64,000 nucleotides of DNA from Kriegella sp965368185 (GTDB lineage Bacteria; Bacteroidota; Bacteroidia; Flavobacteriales; Flavobacteriaceae). The stretch spans positions 62,001 through 126,000 of the forward strand of contig CBDULZ010000001.1 in NCBI GenBank assembly GCA_965368185.1. Direction: 5' to 3'. This document shows positions 17,436 to 26,589 of this stretch, one piece after another. The notes below the pieces were generated by a model. The model saw nothing but the letters and a program-made list of their open reading frames with translations, did not search any database and was not told where the DNA came from. The translations under genes and the position numbers were made by a program. Position 1 is the stretch's first letter. Every line of letters starts with the position of its first letter.

Positions 17436-18206
17436 ATGGGAAAACGCTTATTTTTATTCTTTGTCCTTATCAGCAGCATTGGGTTTTCCCAAGAAACGGA
17501 AGAAAACGAGAAATTAGAAGCTATTGTCGTCAATGCGCAGACCGGTGCCACCATGGAAAGTGTACATGTTGTGAACCTGAATCAGGTCAAAGGTACTATT
17601 ACCAATAAAGAAGGCGCATTCACCATTCCCGCTGCGGTAAATGACACACTCTATTTTTCTTTTCTTGGTTTTAAATCGCAAAAAGTAAGGGTTACCAATG
17701 ATATGTTCAAGTTCGGACAGACGAAAATCTCTTTAACAGAATTGGCGTACGCACTTGAAGAAGTCATCGTTAGGCCCTATCAACTAACGGGTTATTTAGA
17801 AATCGATGTCAAAAACTTGCCTATAAACAATGCCTATCAATACAGTATTTCCGGTCTTTCCGTTGGTTACGAGGCAGGTAAAAAAAACCCGAGCGCAGTA
17901 ACCAAGGTATTGGGGGCTATTCTCAATCCTGCAGATTTACTGCGTAACCTATTTGGAAAAAAACCCAACCAAATGCGAAAATTGCGTCAAGTCAAAGAAG
18001 ATGATCAGATACGCAATCTGTTGGCCTCTAAATTCGACAGGGAAACGCTTATAGAACTCCTTCAAATTGAAAAAGTTGACATTGAGGATATACTCAACAA
18101 CTGCAATTATTCGAAATCTTTTATAACCACGGCGAACGACCTGCAAATACTCGATGCCATTAGTGGCTGTTACGAAGAATTCAAAGTTTTGAACAGAGAA
18201 AAATAA
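17436..18206 (+). CDS. Carboxypeptidase-like regulatory domain protein, secreted
   Basis: 256 residues. Signal peptide (about 1-18, ending GFSQ), then a CarboxypepD_reg-like beta-sandwich (about 28-105, VVNAQTGATMESVHVVNLNQVKGTITNKEGAFTIP...DTLYFSFLGFKSQ) like that at the N-terminus of TonB receptors, but with no barrel following. The C-terminal half (about 130-256) is charged and helical. This architecture is common in Bacteroidota; its role, possibly envelope assembly or signalling, is not known. It lies between the helicase terminator and the GH13 gene (44-bp gap), so it may be co-transcribed with the latter. Confidence 0.8.
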   Translation: MGKRLFLFFVLISSIGFSQETEENEKLEAIVVNAQTGATMESVHVVNLNQVKGTITNKEGAFTIPAAVNDTLYFSFLGFKSQKVRVTNDMFKFGQTKISLTELAYALEEVIVRPYQLTGYLEIDVKNLPINNAYQYSISGLSVGYEAGKKNPSAVTKVLGAILNPADLLRNLFGKKPNQMRKLRQVKEDDQIRNLLASKFDRETLIELLQIEKVDIEDILNNCNYSKSFITTANDLQILDAISGCYEEFKVLNREK

Positions 18207-18250
18207 ATTTTATATTTCCCTTAGCATTTTATAGCTTTAGATAAAAATAG

Positions 18251-19945
18251 ATGTCTATGAAAAAGCTGCTAGTTGCTGTTTCTATTTTTATTATTTTCTT
18301 TTCCTGTAAAGAAAAAAAAGAACCGACCAAAGAAACCGCCGTAGTGACCAATACAATTCCTGAATCGACCAAAAGCACTCCATTCTACTGGGAAGGGGCA
18401 AATGTTTACTTTTTATTGACGGACCGTTTCTACAACGGAAATGGGCAAAATGACACCAATTTTGATAGAACTAGTCCGACGGGGCCTTTACGGGGCTTTA
18501 TGGGTGGCGACTTACAAGGCATCAGCAAAAAAATAACTGAAGGTTATTTTACCGATTTGGGCATTAATGCTATTTGGTTTACACCTATCGTAGAGCAAAT
18601 TCATGGTGATACTGATGAATCTACGGGCAATACCTATGGCTATCATGGCTATTGGGCGAAGGATTGGACGGCCATCGATCCTAATTTTGGCACAAGGAAG
18701 GATTTAGAAAATCTAGTAAAGACTGCGCACGCCAAAGGAATTCGTATTTTGATGGATGTTGTCTTGAATCATACGGGACCAGTGACCGACTCAGATCCCG
18801 TATGGCCGGCAGATTGGGTTAGAACCGGACCACCATGTGAATTTACCACCTATGAGAACACCACGAGTTGCACATTGGTAGAAAACTTACCGGATATCTT
18901 GACCGAATCGGATGAACCCGTTAAGCTACCCGACCCACTACTGGCCAAATGGAAAGAAGAGGGCAGGCTTAGTACTGAACTTGATGAACTACAATTATTT
19001 TTTGAGCGAACCGGATACCCTAGGGCACCAAGATTCTATATTATAAAGTGGTTGACAGATTATATCAATGATTTCGGAATTGATGGTTTTAGGGTAGATA
19101 CGGTAAAGCACGTAAATGAGAATGCCTGGACGGAATTATACAAGGAAGCTTCATATGCCTTCGAGACCTGGAAGAAGAAAAATCCCGATGAAATCTTGGA
19201 TGACAAACCATTTTTTATGGTCGGCGAAGTTTATAATTACGGTATTTCGGGCGGAAGAATGTTTGATTTTGGAGACAAAAAGGTCGATTATTTTGACCAT
19301 GGATTTAAAAGCTTGATCAATTTTGACTTAAAAAAGGACGCCAAACAAGATTATGAAACTGTATTTGCGAAATACAGCAAGCTTTTGCATACCGATTTGA
19401 AAGATAAGACTGTTCTGAATTATTTGACTTCGCACGATGACCAAGAGCCTTATGACAAACTACGCGAAAAACCCTTCAAAACAGCCAATATATTATTGCT
19501 AACTCCCGGCGCCTCGCAAATTTATTATGGAGACGAAACGGCTAGAAGTCTTACCATTGAAGGTACCGAAGGAGATGCCACCTTGCGTTCTTTCATGAAT
19601 TGGGAAGAACTCGACAGTCTTCAGAACACAAAAGAGATTCACACCCATTGGCAGAAATTAGGAAAATTTCGACATGACCACCCTGCTGTTGGTGCCGGCA
19701 GACATAAAAGGCTGGGCAAAAAACCATATGTATTCAGTAGAACTTACATTGATGGTGATTTTAAAGACAAGGTGGTAGTAGGCTTAGATTTACCGAAGGG
19801 TCAAAAATCATTATGGGTCAAAGGCTTTTTTGGTGATGGCACAAAATTGTACGACACCTATTCACAAACGGAAGTAGTGGTCAAGAACGGAAAAGCAATT
19901 TTGGAAAACAACAATAACATTGCCCTTTTGGAATTGGCTCAATAA
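18251..19945 (+). CDS. GH13 alpha-amylase-family lipoprotein
   Basis: 564 residues. Lipoprotein signal (IIFFSC, Cys about 19) followed by an Asp-poor spacer, so envelope-anchored and without the usual surface-export acidic tag (KEKKEPTKE). Catalytic TIM barrel with the four GH13 regions: DVVLNH, GFRVDTVKH (nucleophile Asp), VGEVYNYG (acid/base Glu) and LTSHDDQEP (transition-state Asp). The N-terminal VYFLLTDRFYNGNGQND is a calcium-site-like segment. Probably hydrolyses alpha-1,4-glucans or maltodextrins. No Sus-type neighbours are present. The likely start is the first ATG or the one two codons later. Confidence 0.92.
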   Translation: MSMKKLLVAVSIFIIFFSCKEKKEPTKETAVVTNTIPESTKSTPFYWEGANVYFLLTDRFYNGNGQNDTNFDRTSPTGPLRGFMGGDLQGISKKITEGYFTDLGINAIWFTPIVEQIHGDTDESTGNTYGYHGYWAKDWTAIDPNFGTRKDLENLVKTAHAKGIRILMDVVLNHTGPVTDSDPVWPADWVRTGPPCEFTTYENTTSCTLVENLPDILTESDEPVKLPDPLLAKWKEEGRLSTELDELQLFFERTGYPRAPRFYIIKWLTDYINDFGIDGFRVDTVKHVNENAWTELYKEASYAFETWKKKNPDEILDDKPFFMVGEVYNYGISGGRMFDFGDKKVDYFDHGFKSLINFDLKKDAKQDYETVFAKYSKLLHTDLKDKTVLNYLTSHDDQEPYDKLREKPFKTANILLLTPGASQIYYGDETARSLTIEGTEGDATLRSFMNWEELDSLQNTKEIHTHWQKLGKFRHDHPAVGAGRHKRLGKKPYVFSRTYIDGDFKDKVVVGLDLPKGQKSLWVKGFFGDGTKLYDTYSQTEVVVKNGKAILENNNNIALLELAQ

Positions 19946-19966
19946 ACAGTACTTCTTACAAAAGCC

Positions 19967-20491
19967 CTATTTTTCAAAAACCGCTTTCAGATTCTTTAAA
20001 CCTTCCTCAAAATCTTTGCCCACCATTTTGTCCATATTCATGAATAACATCATAATACTCATGGGAAACTTATTTTTTCCTGTAAATCCCCAAGTTACCT
20101 TTGTTTGTCCATTTTGATCGTCTACTTGAATATAGCAATCAGATGTAGATTTCCAAGGCTTTAAAAACCTCAGTTCAGACTCTATACGCTCGCCTTCGAC
20201 AATCTTTGTAATCTCTTGCTCGCCTTCACCCACATCTTTATTACCGTTCCAGTAGCTGACCGCACCCACTTCACCATCAACTCCTGTGAACTTTTTTTCC
20301 ATATTCGGGTCTCGCGTCGCCCAAGGCGACCAATCGTCCATTTTCTTAAGTGATTTGAGATACTCAAATACTTCATTCTTTGGTTTTGAAATTTCAACAT
20401 GCCTAGACACATGATAGGTTTTGGGCGCTATCAATGCCAATACTATAATGAGTAGAACAATGCCGACGATAATGTAAAGTAGAATAGTCAT
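19967..20491 (-). CDS. SRPBCC (START-like) family protein with N-terminal membrane anchor
   Basis: 174 residues. A hydrophobic helix (about 3-23, LLYIIVGIVLLIIVLALI) is followed by a polyketide-cyclase/START-like ligand-binding fold: VSRHVEISKPKNEVFEYLKSLKKMDDWSPWATRDPN, then WNGNKDVGEGEQEITKI and TWGFTGKNKFPMSIM. Probably binds a hydrophobic small molecule at the inner membrane; the ligand is unknown. It converges with the GH13 gene (21-bp gap). Confidence 0.85.
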   Translation of the reverse strand: MTILLYIIVGIVLLIIVLALIAPKTYHVSRHVEISKPKNEVFEYLKSLKKMDDWSPWATRDPNMEKKFTGVDGEVGAVSYWNGNKDVGEGEQEITKIVEGERIESELRFLKPWKSTSDCYIQVDDQNGQTKVTWGFTGKNKFPMSIMMLFMNMDKMVGKDFEEGLKNLKAVFEK

Positions 20492-20533
20492 TTGATTATA
20501 AATTAGTTGGTTACTTATAAATATACTGAAAAA

Positions 20534-21190
20534 TCATCTTTTTTGATGATACCTTGCCAAAATATCATCAATACTGGCTATCGACTTCTTTGTCCAATCG
20601 AGGTGTTTTTCCAATTTTTCCGCTTCAGTCAAATGCCAATCAATTTTTTCATTTTTAAGTTTTGTGGTAAGCGTCTGCAAAATTATGGCAGCAGATACTG
20701 AAATATTGAGGCTTTCGGTAAATCCTTCCATAGGAATTTTTAGATATCCATCCGCTGCCTCTAATACTTCTTGACTCAAACCTTCCTTTTCAGTACCAAA
20801 AAAAAGGGCTGTCTTTCCATCAAACTTAAAATCTCCAAGTAAACAGCTATCGTTATGCGGTGATGTCGCAATGATACGATATCCATCCTTTTTTAGTTTT
20901 TGTATGCAATTGGCACTATTGGCGTAAGAGTATACATCTACCCACTTTTGGGCGCCCATGGCTATATTTTTATCAAGTCGTTTACCAAATCGACCTTCTA
21001 TTACATGAGCCTCCTGCACACCGAAGATCTCACAACTTCTTACAACCGCACTAGTGTTGTGCAATTGAAAGACATCTTCAATTGCGACCGTAATGTACTT
21101 AGTGCGCCGTGCCAGAACATTTTTAAAGCGGGTTTTTCTATCTTCAGTAATGAAACCCTCTAAATATGACAAAAGTTTTAGATCAATCAT
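20534..21190 (-). CDS. trmH: tRNA (guanosine-18-2'-O)-methyltransferase TrmH
   Basis: 218 residues, SpoU-class SPOUT methyltransferase. Motif 1 region VLARRTKYITVAIEDVFQLHNTSAVVRSCEIFGVQEAHVIE contains the catalytic Asn/Arg. Motif 2 is ALFFGTEKEGLSQEVLEAAD and motif 3 is IPMEGFTESLNISVSAAIIL. The short N- and C-terminal extensions match TrmH rather than the 23S rRNA-specific RlmB. It methylates G18 in the tRNA D-loop. It lies 42 bp upstream of the SRPBCC gene. Confidence 0.9.
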   Translation of the reverse strand: MIDLKLLSYLEGFITEDRKTRFKNVLARRTKYITVAIEDVFQLHNTSAVVRSCEIFGVQEAHVIEGRFGKRLDKNIAMGAQKWVDVYSYANSANCIQKLKKDGYRIIATSPHNDSCLLGDFKFDGKTALFFGTEKEGLSQEVLEAADGYLKIPMEGFTESLNISVSAAIILQTLTTKLKNEKIDWHLTEAEKLEKHLDWTKKSIASIDDILARYHQKR

Positions 21191-21380
21191 AGTCTAAAAA
21201 TACTAAAAGGCATTTATAACGCATATTTTGAGCATACATGAATTCTCTTGCCATATCAAAGTTAATTTCGACAACCAATAGTTATTTAAAACACTGACAG
21301 CCCAATGTTATATTTGTTTAATTTATTTAAAATCAACATAAACAAATTACACTTTTTTATAAAAAGTTTATTTTAGCCTT

Positions 21381-22076
21381 ATGAAGCAAAGAATTGTTGT
21401 TCTTACGGGTGCCGGAATAAGTGCTGAAAGCGGAATCAACACTTTTCGTGATGCAGATGGTCTATGGGAGGGACATGATGTTGCAAAAGTCGCCTCGCCC
21501 TTTGGATTTGCTAAGAATCCGGCACTGGTATTGGATTTCTATAACCAAAGAAGAAAACAACTGTTAAAAGTTTCGCCTAACAAAGCGCATATTGCTTTGG
21601 CTCGGTTAGAGGAAAAATTCGACGTAACGATTATAACCCAAAATGTTGATGATTTACACGAGCGGGCAGGTAGTTCCTTGGTCTTGCATCTTCACGGCGA
21701 ACTTTTAAAAGCAAGAAGTACGGGAGACCCAAATTTGATTTTAGATTGGAAAAAGGACCTTAAACTTGGTGATAACTGTGAAAACGGATATCAATTGCGG
21801 CCGCATATTGTCTGGTTCGGTGAAGAGGTGCCTTTGCTAAGTGAGGCCGTTTATTTGACACAAAATGCAGATATTTTACTGATTATTGGAACATCGCTAA
21901 GGGTATACCCGGCAGCGGGTCTTGTAAATCATGTTAGACATGGGGTTCCAATTTATTTCGTCGATCCCAAGCCCAATGTTAAAGAAGTAGATTACAAGAA
22001 CATGACCATATTGCCTATGACGGCCACCAAAGCAGTGCCTATTGTGGTTGCCGATTTGGTGAGTGAAGCCCTTTAG
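21381..22076 (+). CDS. cobB: NAD-dependent protein deacylase, sirtuin (CobB-like)
   Basis: 231 residues. Rossmann NAD-binding motif GAGISAESGINTFRDADGLW, TQNVDDLHERAGS, catalytic His in LHGELLKARS, and IGTSLRVYPAAG. The YNQRR segment gives the Tyr-x-x-Arg pair that in class III sirtuins recognises acidic acyl-lysines (succinyl, malonyl). The cysteines that bind the structural zinc in E. coli CobB are mostly absent: only one Cys (NCENGYQ) remains in the region. So this is a probable zinc-free sirtuin. Monocistronic, divergent from trmH. Confidence 0.92.
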   Translation: MKQRIVVLTGAGISAESGINTFRDADGLWEGHDVAKVASPFGFAKNPALVLDFYNQRRKQLLKVSPNKAHIALARLEEKFDVTIITQNVDDLHERAGSSLVLHLHGELLKARSTGDPNLILDWKKDLKLGDNCENGYQLRPHIVWFGEEVPLLSEAVYLTQNADILLIIGTSLRVYPAAGLVNHVRHGVPIYFVDPKPNVKEVDYKNMTILPMTATKAVPIVVADLVSEAL

Positions 22077-22227
22077 AAAGCTTCATTCATTTTTCAATTG
22101 CAATTCTAGCAAGCCTTATTAAGAACCTCTATTATAAATCGGTTATAAAAATCAAGCAAGTCTCAAAAGTCTTTTTTTAATTAATTCATTGTTTTAAATT
22201 CGAGGCTATAACCGAAGTATTTCCTCA

Positions 22228-22788
22228 ATGACCAAGCAAGAATTGTACGAATCTTTAAATTATGTAAACCACTCTCGTGAAAAAAGATCGGAAATGGCCA
22301 AAATGATCTTGCACAACCCTGAACTGATTTCTCCGCTTATCGAGATTGCCTTTGACGTAAATGACCCAGTTTCAAGTAAGGCCTGTTGGATTATGGAGTT
22401 TGCTGCTAAACACGATCTTTCGTGGATTTACGCACATATTGACCATTTCACCTCAAAGCTCCCTTCGGTGCACCTAGATTCATCGGTAAGACCAATTGCA
22501 AAAATATGTGAATACCTCATTAAAGCCTATTTTTCGAAAACAATGCATCCTGTCAAAGAGATTTTAAACCAGGAATATTTAAATCGTATCGCTACCGCTT
22601 GTTTTGATTGGCTCATAGGAGAACATAAGGTAGCAGCCAAAGCATATTCAATGACCTGCTTGTTGCTGCTGGGAAGGGAAATAGATTGGATCCATTCAGA
22701 ACTAAAAATGGTACTTGAACAGAATTATGCCAATGGCAGCGCAGCCTATAAGGCCAGGGCGCGAATGACCTTAGCCAAATTAAAATGA
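22228..22788 (+). CDS. Conserved HEAT-like helical protein upstream of purB
   Basis: 186 residues, all-helical by inspection, without a signal peptide or membrane helix. The repeated helix pairs (ISPLIEIAFDVNDPVSSKACWIMEFAAK, VRPIAKICEYLIKAYF, KVAAKAYSMTCLLLLGR) resemble HEAT/ARM solenoids. It has no adenylosuccinate-lyase motif. Similar proteins lie beside purB in other Bacteroidota and are sometimes mis-named after it; I know no function. purB has its own promoter 74 bp downstream of this stop. Confidence 0.75.
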   Translation: MTKQELYESLNYVNHSREKRSEMAKMILHNPELISPLIEIAFDVNDPVSSKACWIMEFAAKHDLSWIYAHIDHFTSKLPSVHLDSSVRPIAKICEYLIKAYFSKTMHPVKEILNQEYLNRIATACFDWLIGEHKVAAKAYSMTCLLLLGREIDWIHSELKMVLEQNYANGSAAYKARARMTLAKLK

Positions 22789-22861
22789 CCTGAGTTCTTA
22801 TTTCAAGTTATTATACTGCAACAATACGTTAGAGAAACTTTTAAACTCCCATGCTTATAAG

Positions 22862-22869
22862 TATCTTTG
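22862..22869 (+). promoter_or_regulatory. -7 promoter box of purB
   Basis: TATCTTTG matches TAnnTTTG, 32 bp upstream of the purB ATG at 22902. An in-frame ATG at 22851 lies before this box and would not be on the transcript. Confidence 0.7.
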
Positions 22870-22901
22870 CCGTTTTCGATACAAAACCAAACTTAAAACA
22901 G

Positions 22902-24245
22902 ATGTCTTTAGACGCATTGACCGCTATTTCCCCTATTGATGGGCGTTACCGAAGTAAAACAGAGCGCTTGGCCAACTTCTTTTCTGAAGAAGCACTTATC
23001 AAATATCGCGTAAGGGTTGAAATTGAATATTTCATTGCACTTTGTGAAATTCCCCTTCCACAGTTATCCTCTTTCGACGTTTCAAAATTTGAGGTGTTAC
23101 GTGAAATTTATCAAAATTTCGATGTCTCGGATGCACGGGAAATCAAAGAAATAGAAAAAACCACCAATCACGATGTAAAGGCCGTAGAGTATTTTATTAA
23201 ATCGGCTTTTGATAAATTGGGACTGGCGAAATTCAAGGAATTCATCCATTTCGGACTTACTTCACAAGACATTAATAATACAGCCATTCCTTTATCGATA
23301 AAGGAAGCGATGAACGAGGTTTATGTCCCTGAATTCTTTACTATTCTCAATAAATTAAAAGAATTATCCGCTGAATGGGCAGCGGTATCAATGTTGGCCC
23401 GTACCCACGGTCAACCCGCATCCCCTACTCGTCTGGGTAAAGAAATAGAGGTTTACGTGACACGATTGAACGAACAGTTCAACTTGTTGAACGACATACC
23501 TAGTGCTGCAAAATTTGGTGGCGCAACCGGAAATTACAATGCCCACAAAGTAGCTTACCCACAAATCGACTGGAAAGCTTTCGGCCAAAAATTCGTTCAA
23601 GTTACGCTGGGGCTTCATCATTCCTTCCCTACCACGCAAATTGAACATTACGACCATATGGCGGCCTTGTTCGATGCGCTGAAACGCATTAATACCATTG
23701 TATTAGACCTTGATAGGGATTTCTGGACCTACGTCTCGATGGATTATTTCAAACAAAAAATCAAGGCAGGAGAGGTTGGCTCTTCGGCCATGCCCCATAA
23801 GGTAAACCCAATCGATTTTGAGAACTCAGAAGGAAATTTGGGTATTGCCAATGCTGTTTTCGAACATCTATCGGCCAAGCTACCCGTTTCTAGACTGCAA
23901 CGAGACCTTACCGACAGCACCGTACTTAGAAATGTGGGGGTTCCGTTTGCGCATACCATTATCGCATTTCAATCTACGCTAAAAGGATTGGGGAAATTAC
24001 TACTGAATGCCGAAAAATTTAATCGAGATTTGGAAGATAATTGGGCCGTAGTCGCGGAAGCAATTCAAACGATATTGCGACGTGAGGGTTATCCGAATCC
24101 GTATGAAGCTTTAAAGGGATTAACCCGTACCAACGAAAAGATAAATCAAACATCAATCGCAAATTTCATTGATACCTTAGATGTTTCTGATGACATAAAG
24201 AAGGAACTAAAGGAAATTACACCTCAGAATTATACCGGTATTTAA
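22902..24245 (+). CDS. purB: Adenylosuccinate lyase
   Basis: 447 residues, fumarase/aspartase superfamily. It catalyses two steps of purine synthesis: SAICAR to AICAR plus fumarate, and adenylosuccinate to AMP plus fumarate. Motifs: ISPIDGRYRSKTERL at the N-terminus, TNHDVKAVEYFIK, HFGLTSQDINNTA, ARTHGQPASPTRLGKE, and the signature loop GEVGSSAMPHKVNPIDFENSEGN. Start placed at 22902 by the promoter position and by family N-termini. It is followed by a strong terminator shared with the convergent mscS gene. Confidence 0.97.
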   Translation: MSLDALTAISPIDGRYRSKTERLANFFSEEALIKYRVRVEIEYFIALCEIPLPQLSSFDVSKFEVLREIYQNFDVSDAREIKEIEKTTNHDVKAVEYFIKSAFDKLGLAKFKEFIHFGLTSQDINNTAIPLSIKEAMNEVYVPEFFTILNKLKELSAEWAAVSMLARTHGQPASPTRLGKEIEVYVTRLNEQFNLLNDIPSAAKFGGATGNYNAHKVAYPQIDWKAFGQKFVQVTLGLHHSFPTTQIEHYDHMAALFDALKRINTIVLDLDRDFWTYVSMDYFKQKIKAGEVGSSAMPHKVNPIDFENSEGNLGIANAVFEHLSAKLPVSRLQRDLTDSTVLRNVGVPFAHTIIAFQSTLKGLGKLLLNAEKFNRDLEDNWAVVAEAIQTILRREGYPNPYEALKGLTRTNEKINQTSIANFIDTLDVSDDIKKELKEITPQNYTGI

Positions 24246-24264
24246 TTCAATACCCTTTTAATAT

Positions 24265-24308
24265 AAAAAGACCCGAGAAGTCAAGTTTATCTCTTTCTCG
24301 GGTCTTTT
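24265..24308. terminator. Bidirectional terminator between purB and the MscS gene
   Basis: A 14-bp stem (AAAAGACCCGAGAA with TTCTCGGGTCTTTT) with a loop of about 15 nt. It has A-run and T-run flanks, so it can end both convergent transcripts. Confidence 0.88.
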
Positions 24309-24328
24309 ATGTCTTATATTAATTGTTA

Positions 24329-25144
24329 TTATTCTTGCTTCTGAATCTGCACCCTATGTGGGAACGGAATCTCGATTTTCGCAGTATCCAAGGCTAACTT
24401 ACAACCCTCGATGGTCGCGAAATACACATCCCAATAATCTTCAGGCTTGCAGAAAGGTCGTACTGCAAAATTCACGGAACTATCCGCAAGTTCCGAAACA
24501 TTTACTGAAGGTGCCGGATTTTCCAATACTTTAGGGTTGGAGGTCAACACCGCCAATAAGACCTCTTTTGCTTTTTTAATATCTTCCCCATAACCGATTC
24601 CAATGGTCGTGTCAACACGCATTTTTCCTTCGGCCGTATAGTTGATGATATTTCCGTTAGCCATGGCTCCGTTCGGCACAATAGCCAATTTGTTCTGGGG
24701 TGTGACCAATTTTGTAGTGAAAATTTCTATTTCCTTTACATTGCCCAAAACCCCCTGAGCCTCAATCAAATCGCCAATTTTATAAGGTTTGAATATTATA
24801 AGTAATACTCCTCCGGCAAAATTGCCCAATGACCCTTGTAGGGCCAGGCCAATAGCAAGACCGGCAGCCGCTATCAAGGCTGCCAAGCTTGTTGTTTCCA
24901 CCCCTAAGGTAGAAATCACGGTGATGATCAAGAAAATCTTTAGAGTCCATGAAATAAGGCTAACTAAAAATTTCTGTAGGGATTCGTCGTAATGTTTTTT
25001 GTTCATTACGTTTTTTAAAACCCTCGTGATTTTCTTTATAATCCATGAACCTATAAGGTATATTAAAATTGCGCCCAAAACTTTTGGGCCATAATCAACG
25101 ACAAAATCAATTGCCTTGTTTATCCAAATTTCTGCGTCTTTCAT
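24329..25144 (-). CDS. mscS: Small-conductance mechanosensitive channel (MscS family)
   Basis: 271 residues, the minimal MscS length. Three N-terminal transmembrane helices; the pore-lining TM3 is Gly/Ala-rich (TTSLAALIAAAGLAIGLALQGSLGNFAGGVLLIIFKPYKIGD). The beta domain follows (VKEIEIFTTKLVTPQNKLAIVPNG) and then the alpha/beta cytoplasmic vestibule. It opens under membrane tension to release solutes on hypo-osmotic shock. Single gene bounded by terminators on both sides. Confidence 0.95.
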   Translation of the reverse strand: MKDAEIWINKAIDFVVDYGPKVLGAILIYLIGSWIIKKITRVLKNVMNKKHYDESLQKFLVSLISWTLKIFLIITVISTLGVETTSLAALIAAAGLAIGLALQGSLGNFAGGVLLIIFKPYKIGDLIEAQGVLGNVKEIEIFTTKLVTPQNKLAIVPNGAMANGNIINYTAEGKMRVDTTIGIGYGEDIKKAKEVLLAVLTSNPKVLENPAPSVNVSELADSSVNFAVRPFCKPEDYWDVYFATIEGCKLALDTAKIEIPFPHRVQIQKQE

Positions 25145-25249
25145 AATTAATGGTTTTTGTTTAATGTTTATAGTTTGACGAATATAAACAATACCCGTTT
25201 AAAAATAAATAGGCAACCACAACCAGCAAAAATTTAATGGTTTAATAAT

Positions 25250-25279
25250 AAAAAAATCCGTTTCAGATTTGAAACGGAT
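25250..25279 (-). terminator. Intrinsic terminator of the ECF sigma/DUF4252 operon
   Basis: ATCCGTTTC / GAAACGGAT inverted repeat (25256-25264, 25271-25279). On the plus strand it is preceded by A7, i.e. a T-run on the minus strand. It lies about 33 bp after the last gene of the operon. Confidence 0.85.
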
Positions 25280-25311
25280 CTTAAAATGTTCGCGGATAGT
25301 AATATATAAGC

Positions 25312-25851
25312 TTAACTTTTTATCAGCGCTCCTATCTCTTTAAGGCCTTCCCCATTATAATCACTCTTTTCCAATGCCTTTATGACTTGAAAAAAGTTGG
25401 CCGGATTCATGTCATCGCCCAATACCCTGACCAACAAAAATCCTTTGTCATCATTATCACCATATATGACCACTTCGTCAATGGCGTCGTCTTTTCCTAA
25501 ATACTTAATGGTGGCCCTGCCGAAACTTGTATTTATTTTCATCAGTTCGGTAAATCTGTCATTGCCGAGAATGGCTTTTACATTGGCCTTTTCTGTTTGG
25601 TATTCAGATACATTGTCCATCGTTTTCTTAAAGGCCAAGACATTCAACTTCTTTAAAGACTTAAAGGCCTCGCGTTGTTTTTCCGTCATATCCTCGTTTT
25701 TCATATTTAGTAGGCTTACGGGCAGATCTACCGATAAAAAATTGGGGTTTTCGGAATTATCAACATAGTACTCCTGCAAACTTTGGGTAGAGGAGCATGC
25801 CGCTAGGGTGACCATAAAGGTCAAGACAAAAATGGTTTTTATCGTTTTCAT
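25312..25851 (-). CDS. DUF4252 lipoprotein
   Basis: 179 residues. Lipoprotein signal peptide MKTIKTIFVLTFMVTLAACSS (lipid Cys at 21) then a DUF4252 domain (SVDLPVSLLNMKNEDMTEKQREAFKSLKKLNVLAFKK, GDNDDKGFLLVRVLGDDMNPANFFQVIKAL). The start at 25851 is the one that exposes the signal peptide. Function unknown; DUF4252 genes commonly sit in ECF sigma operons of Bacteroidota, as here. Paralogous to the next gene upstream. Last gene of the operon. Confidence 0.85.
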   Translation of the reverse strand: MKTIKTIFVLTFMVTLAACSSTQSLQEYYVDNSENPNFLSVDLPVSLLNMKNEDMTEKQREAFKSLKKLNVLAFKKTMDNVSEYQTEKANVKAILGNDRFTELMKINTSFGRATIKYLGKDDAIDEVVIYGDNDDKGFLLVRVLGDDMNPANFFQVIKALEKSDYNGEGLKEIGALIKS

Positions 25852-25933
25852 TCTGTTGTTCTTTGATTGTGATAAGTTTACTTTAAACCTTGGAATTTTA
25901 TTTTGATTCAACAAAATTCTCGGTATATACATT

Positions 25934-26485
25934 TTAGTTTCCTTTTCGTGCCTTACCTAATTGGTCTCCGCCTGGCAAGTCCATTTTTTCGGTTAATTTC
26001 GCAATTTTTCGAAGGTCGATATCACCCGTCAACGAAAGCAACACAGTCTCTAATTTTCTGCCATTGATTTCTATGTTTTGATCTTTGATACCTGTAACTA
26101 GCATCAGAAGGTCTTTAACATGATTATCATCTTTACCTTCCTTTACGTAGAATTTCACATTCGAATCACCGTCTTTTACTCGCATTAATTCTTCGTAAGC
26201 AGCGCCTTTCAGTCTGTTGTTCACCCAGGTTCCGATATCATTCGAAATAGAGGTGTCTTCAGTCGTCATCACCTTAAAACTTGTGATCGAGTTTACCAAT
26301 GCAAAAAAATCTTGTGCTTCGGGATCGTCTGAACTCACACTCATTTTACCTAACATTTGAAACATTTTAGGCTGCATCGACACGTAGGTAACCCCATCAT
26401 TATCGGCATACTTATCAAAAATATCTTGACTGAAAATAAAGGTGGGTATGACCAATAAAATAAATATTGCAATTTGCTTTTTCAT
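25934..26485 (-). CDS. DUF4252 secreted protein
   Basis: 183 residues with a cleavable signal peptide (MKKQIAIFILLVIPTFIFSQ) instead of a lipobox. The domain shows the same pattern as its neighbour: an N-terminal FDKYADNDGVTYVSMQPKMFQMLG, then a central acidic segment and VKFYVKEGKDDNHVKDLLMLV. Start moved to 26485 to coincide with the signal peptide. Second DUF4252 copy in the operon; the function is not known. Confidence 0.83.
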   Translation of the reverse strand: MKKQIAIFILLVIPTFIFSQDIFDKYADNDGVTYVSMQPKMFQMLGKMSVSSDDPEAQDFFALVNSITSFKVMTTEDTSISNDIGTWVNNRLKGAAYEELMRVKDGDSNVKFYVKEGKDDNHVKDLLMLVTGIKDQNIEINGRKLETVLLSLTGDIDLRKIAKLTEKMDLPGGDQLGKARKGN

Positions 26486-26589
26486 CTTTTTAAATTTATA
26501 TGTTATTATTAATTGTTCGAATGCCCGTTTTTTTACGAACACCTATTTTGAATTGTAGGTAGTTCTCAACACCACCCTATTCACAACTA

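Noticed and set aside
22851..22901. Upstream in-frame ATG of purB
   Set aside because: Lies before the TATCTTTG promoter box; family N-termini begin at 22902.
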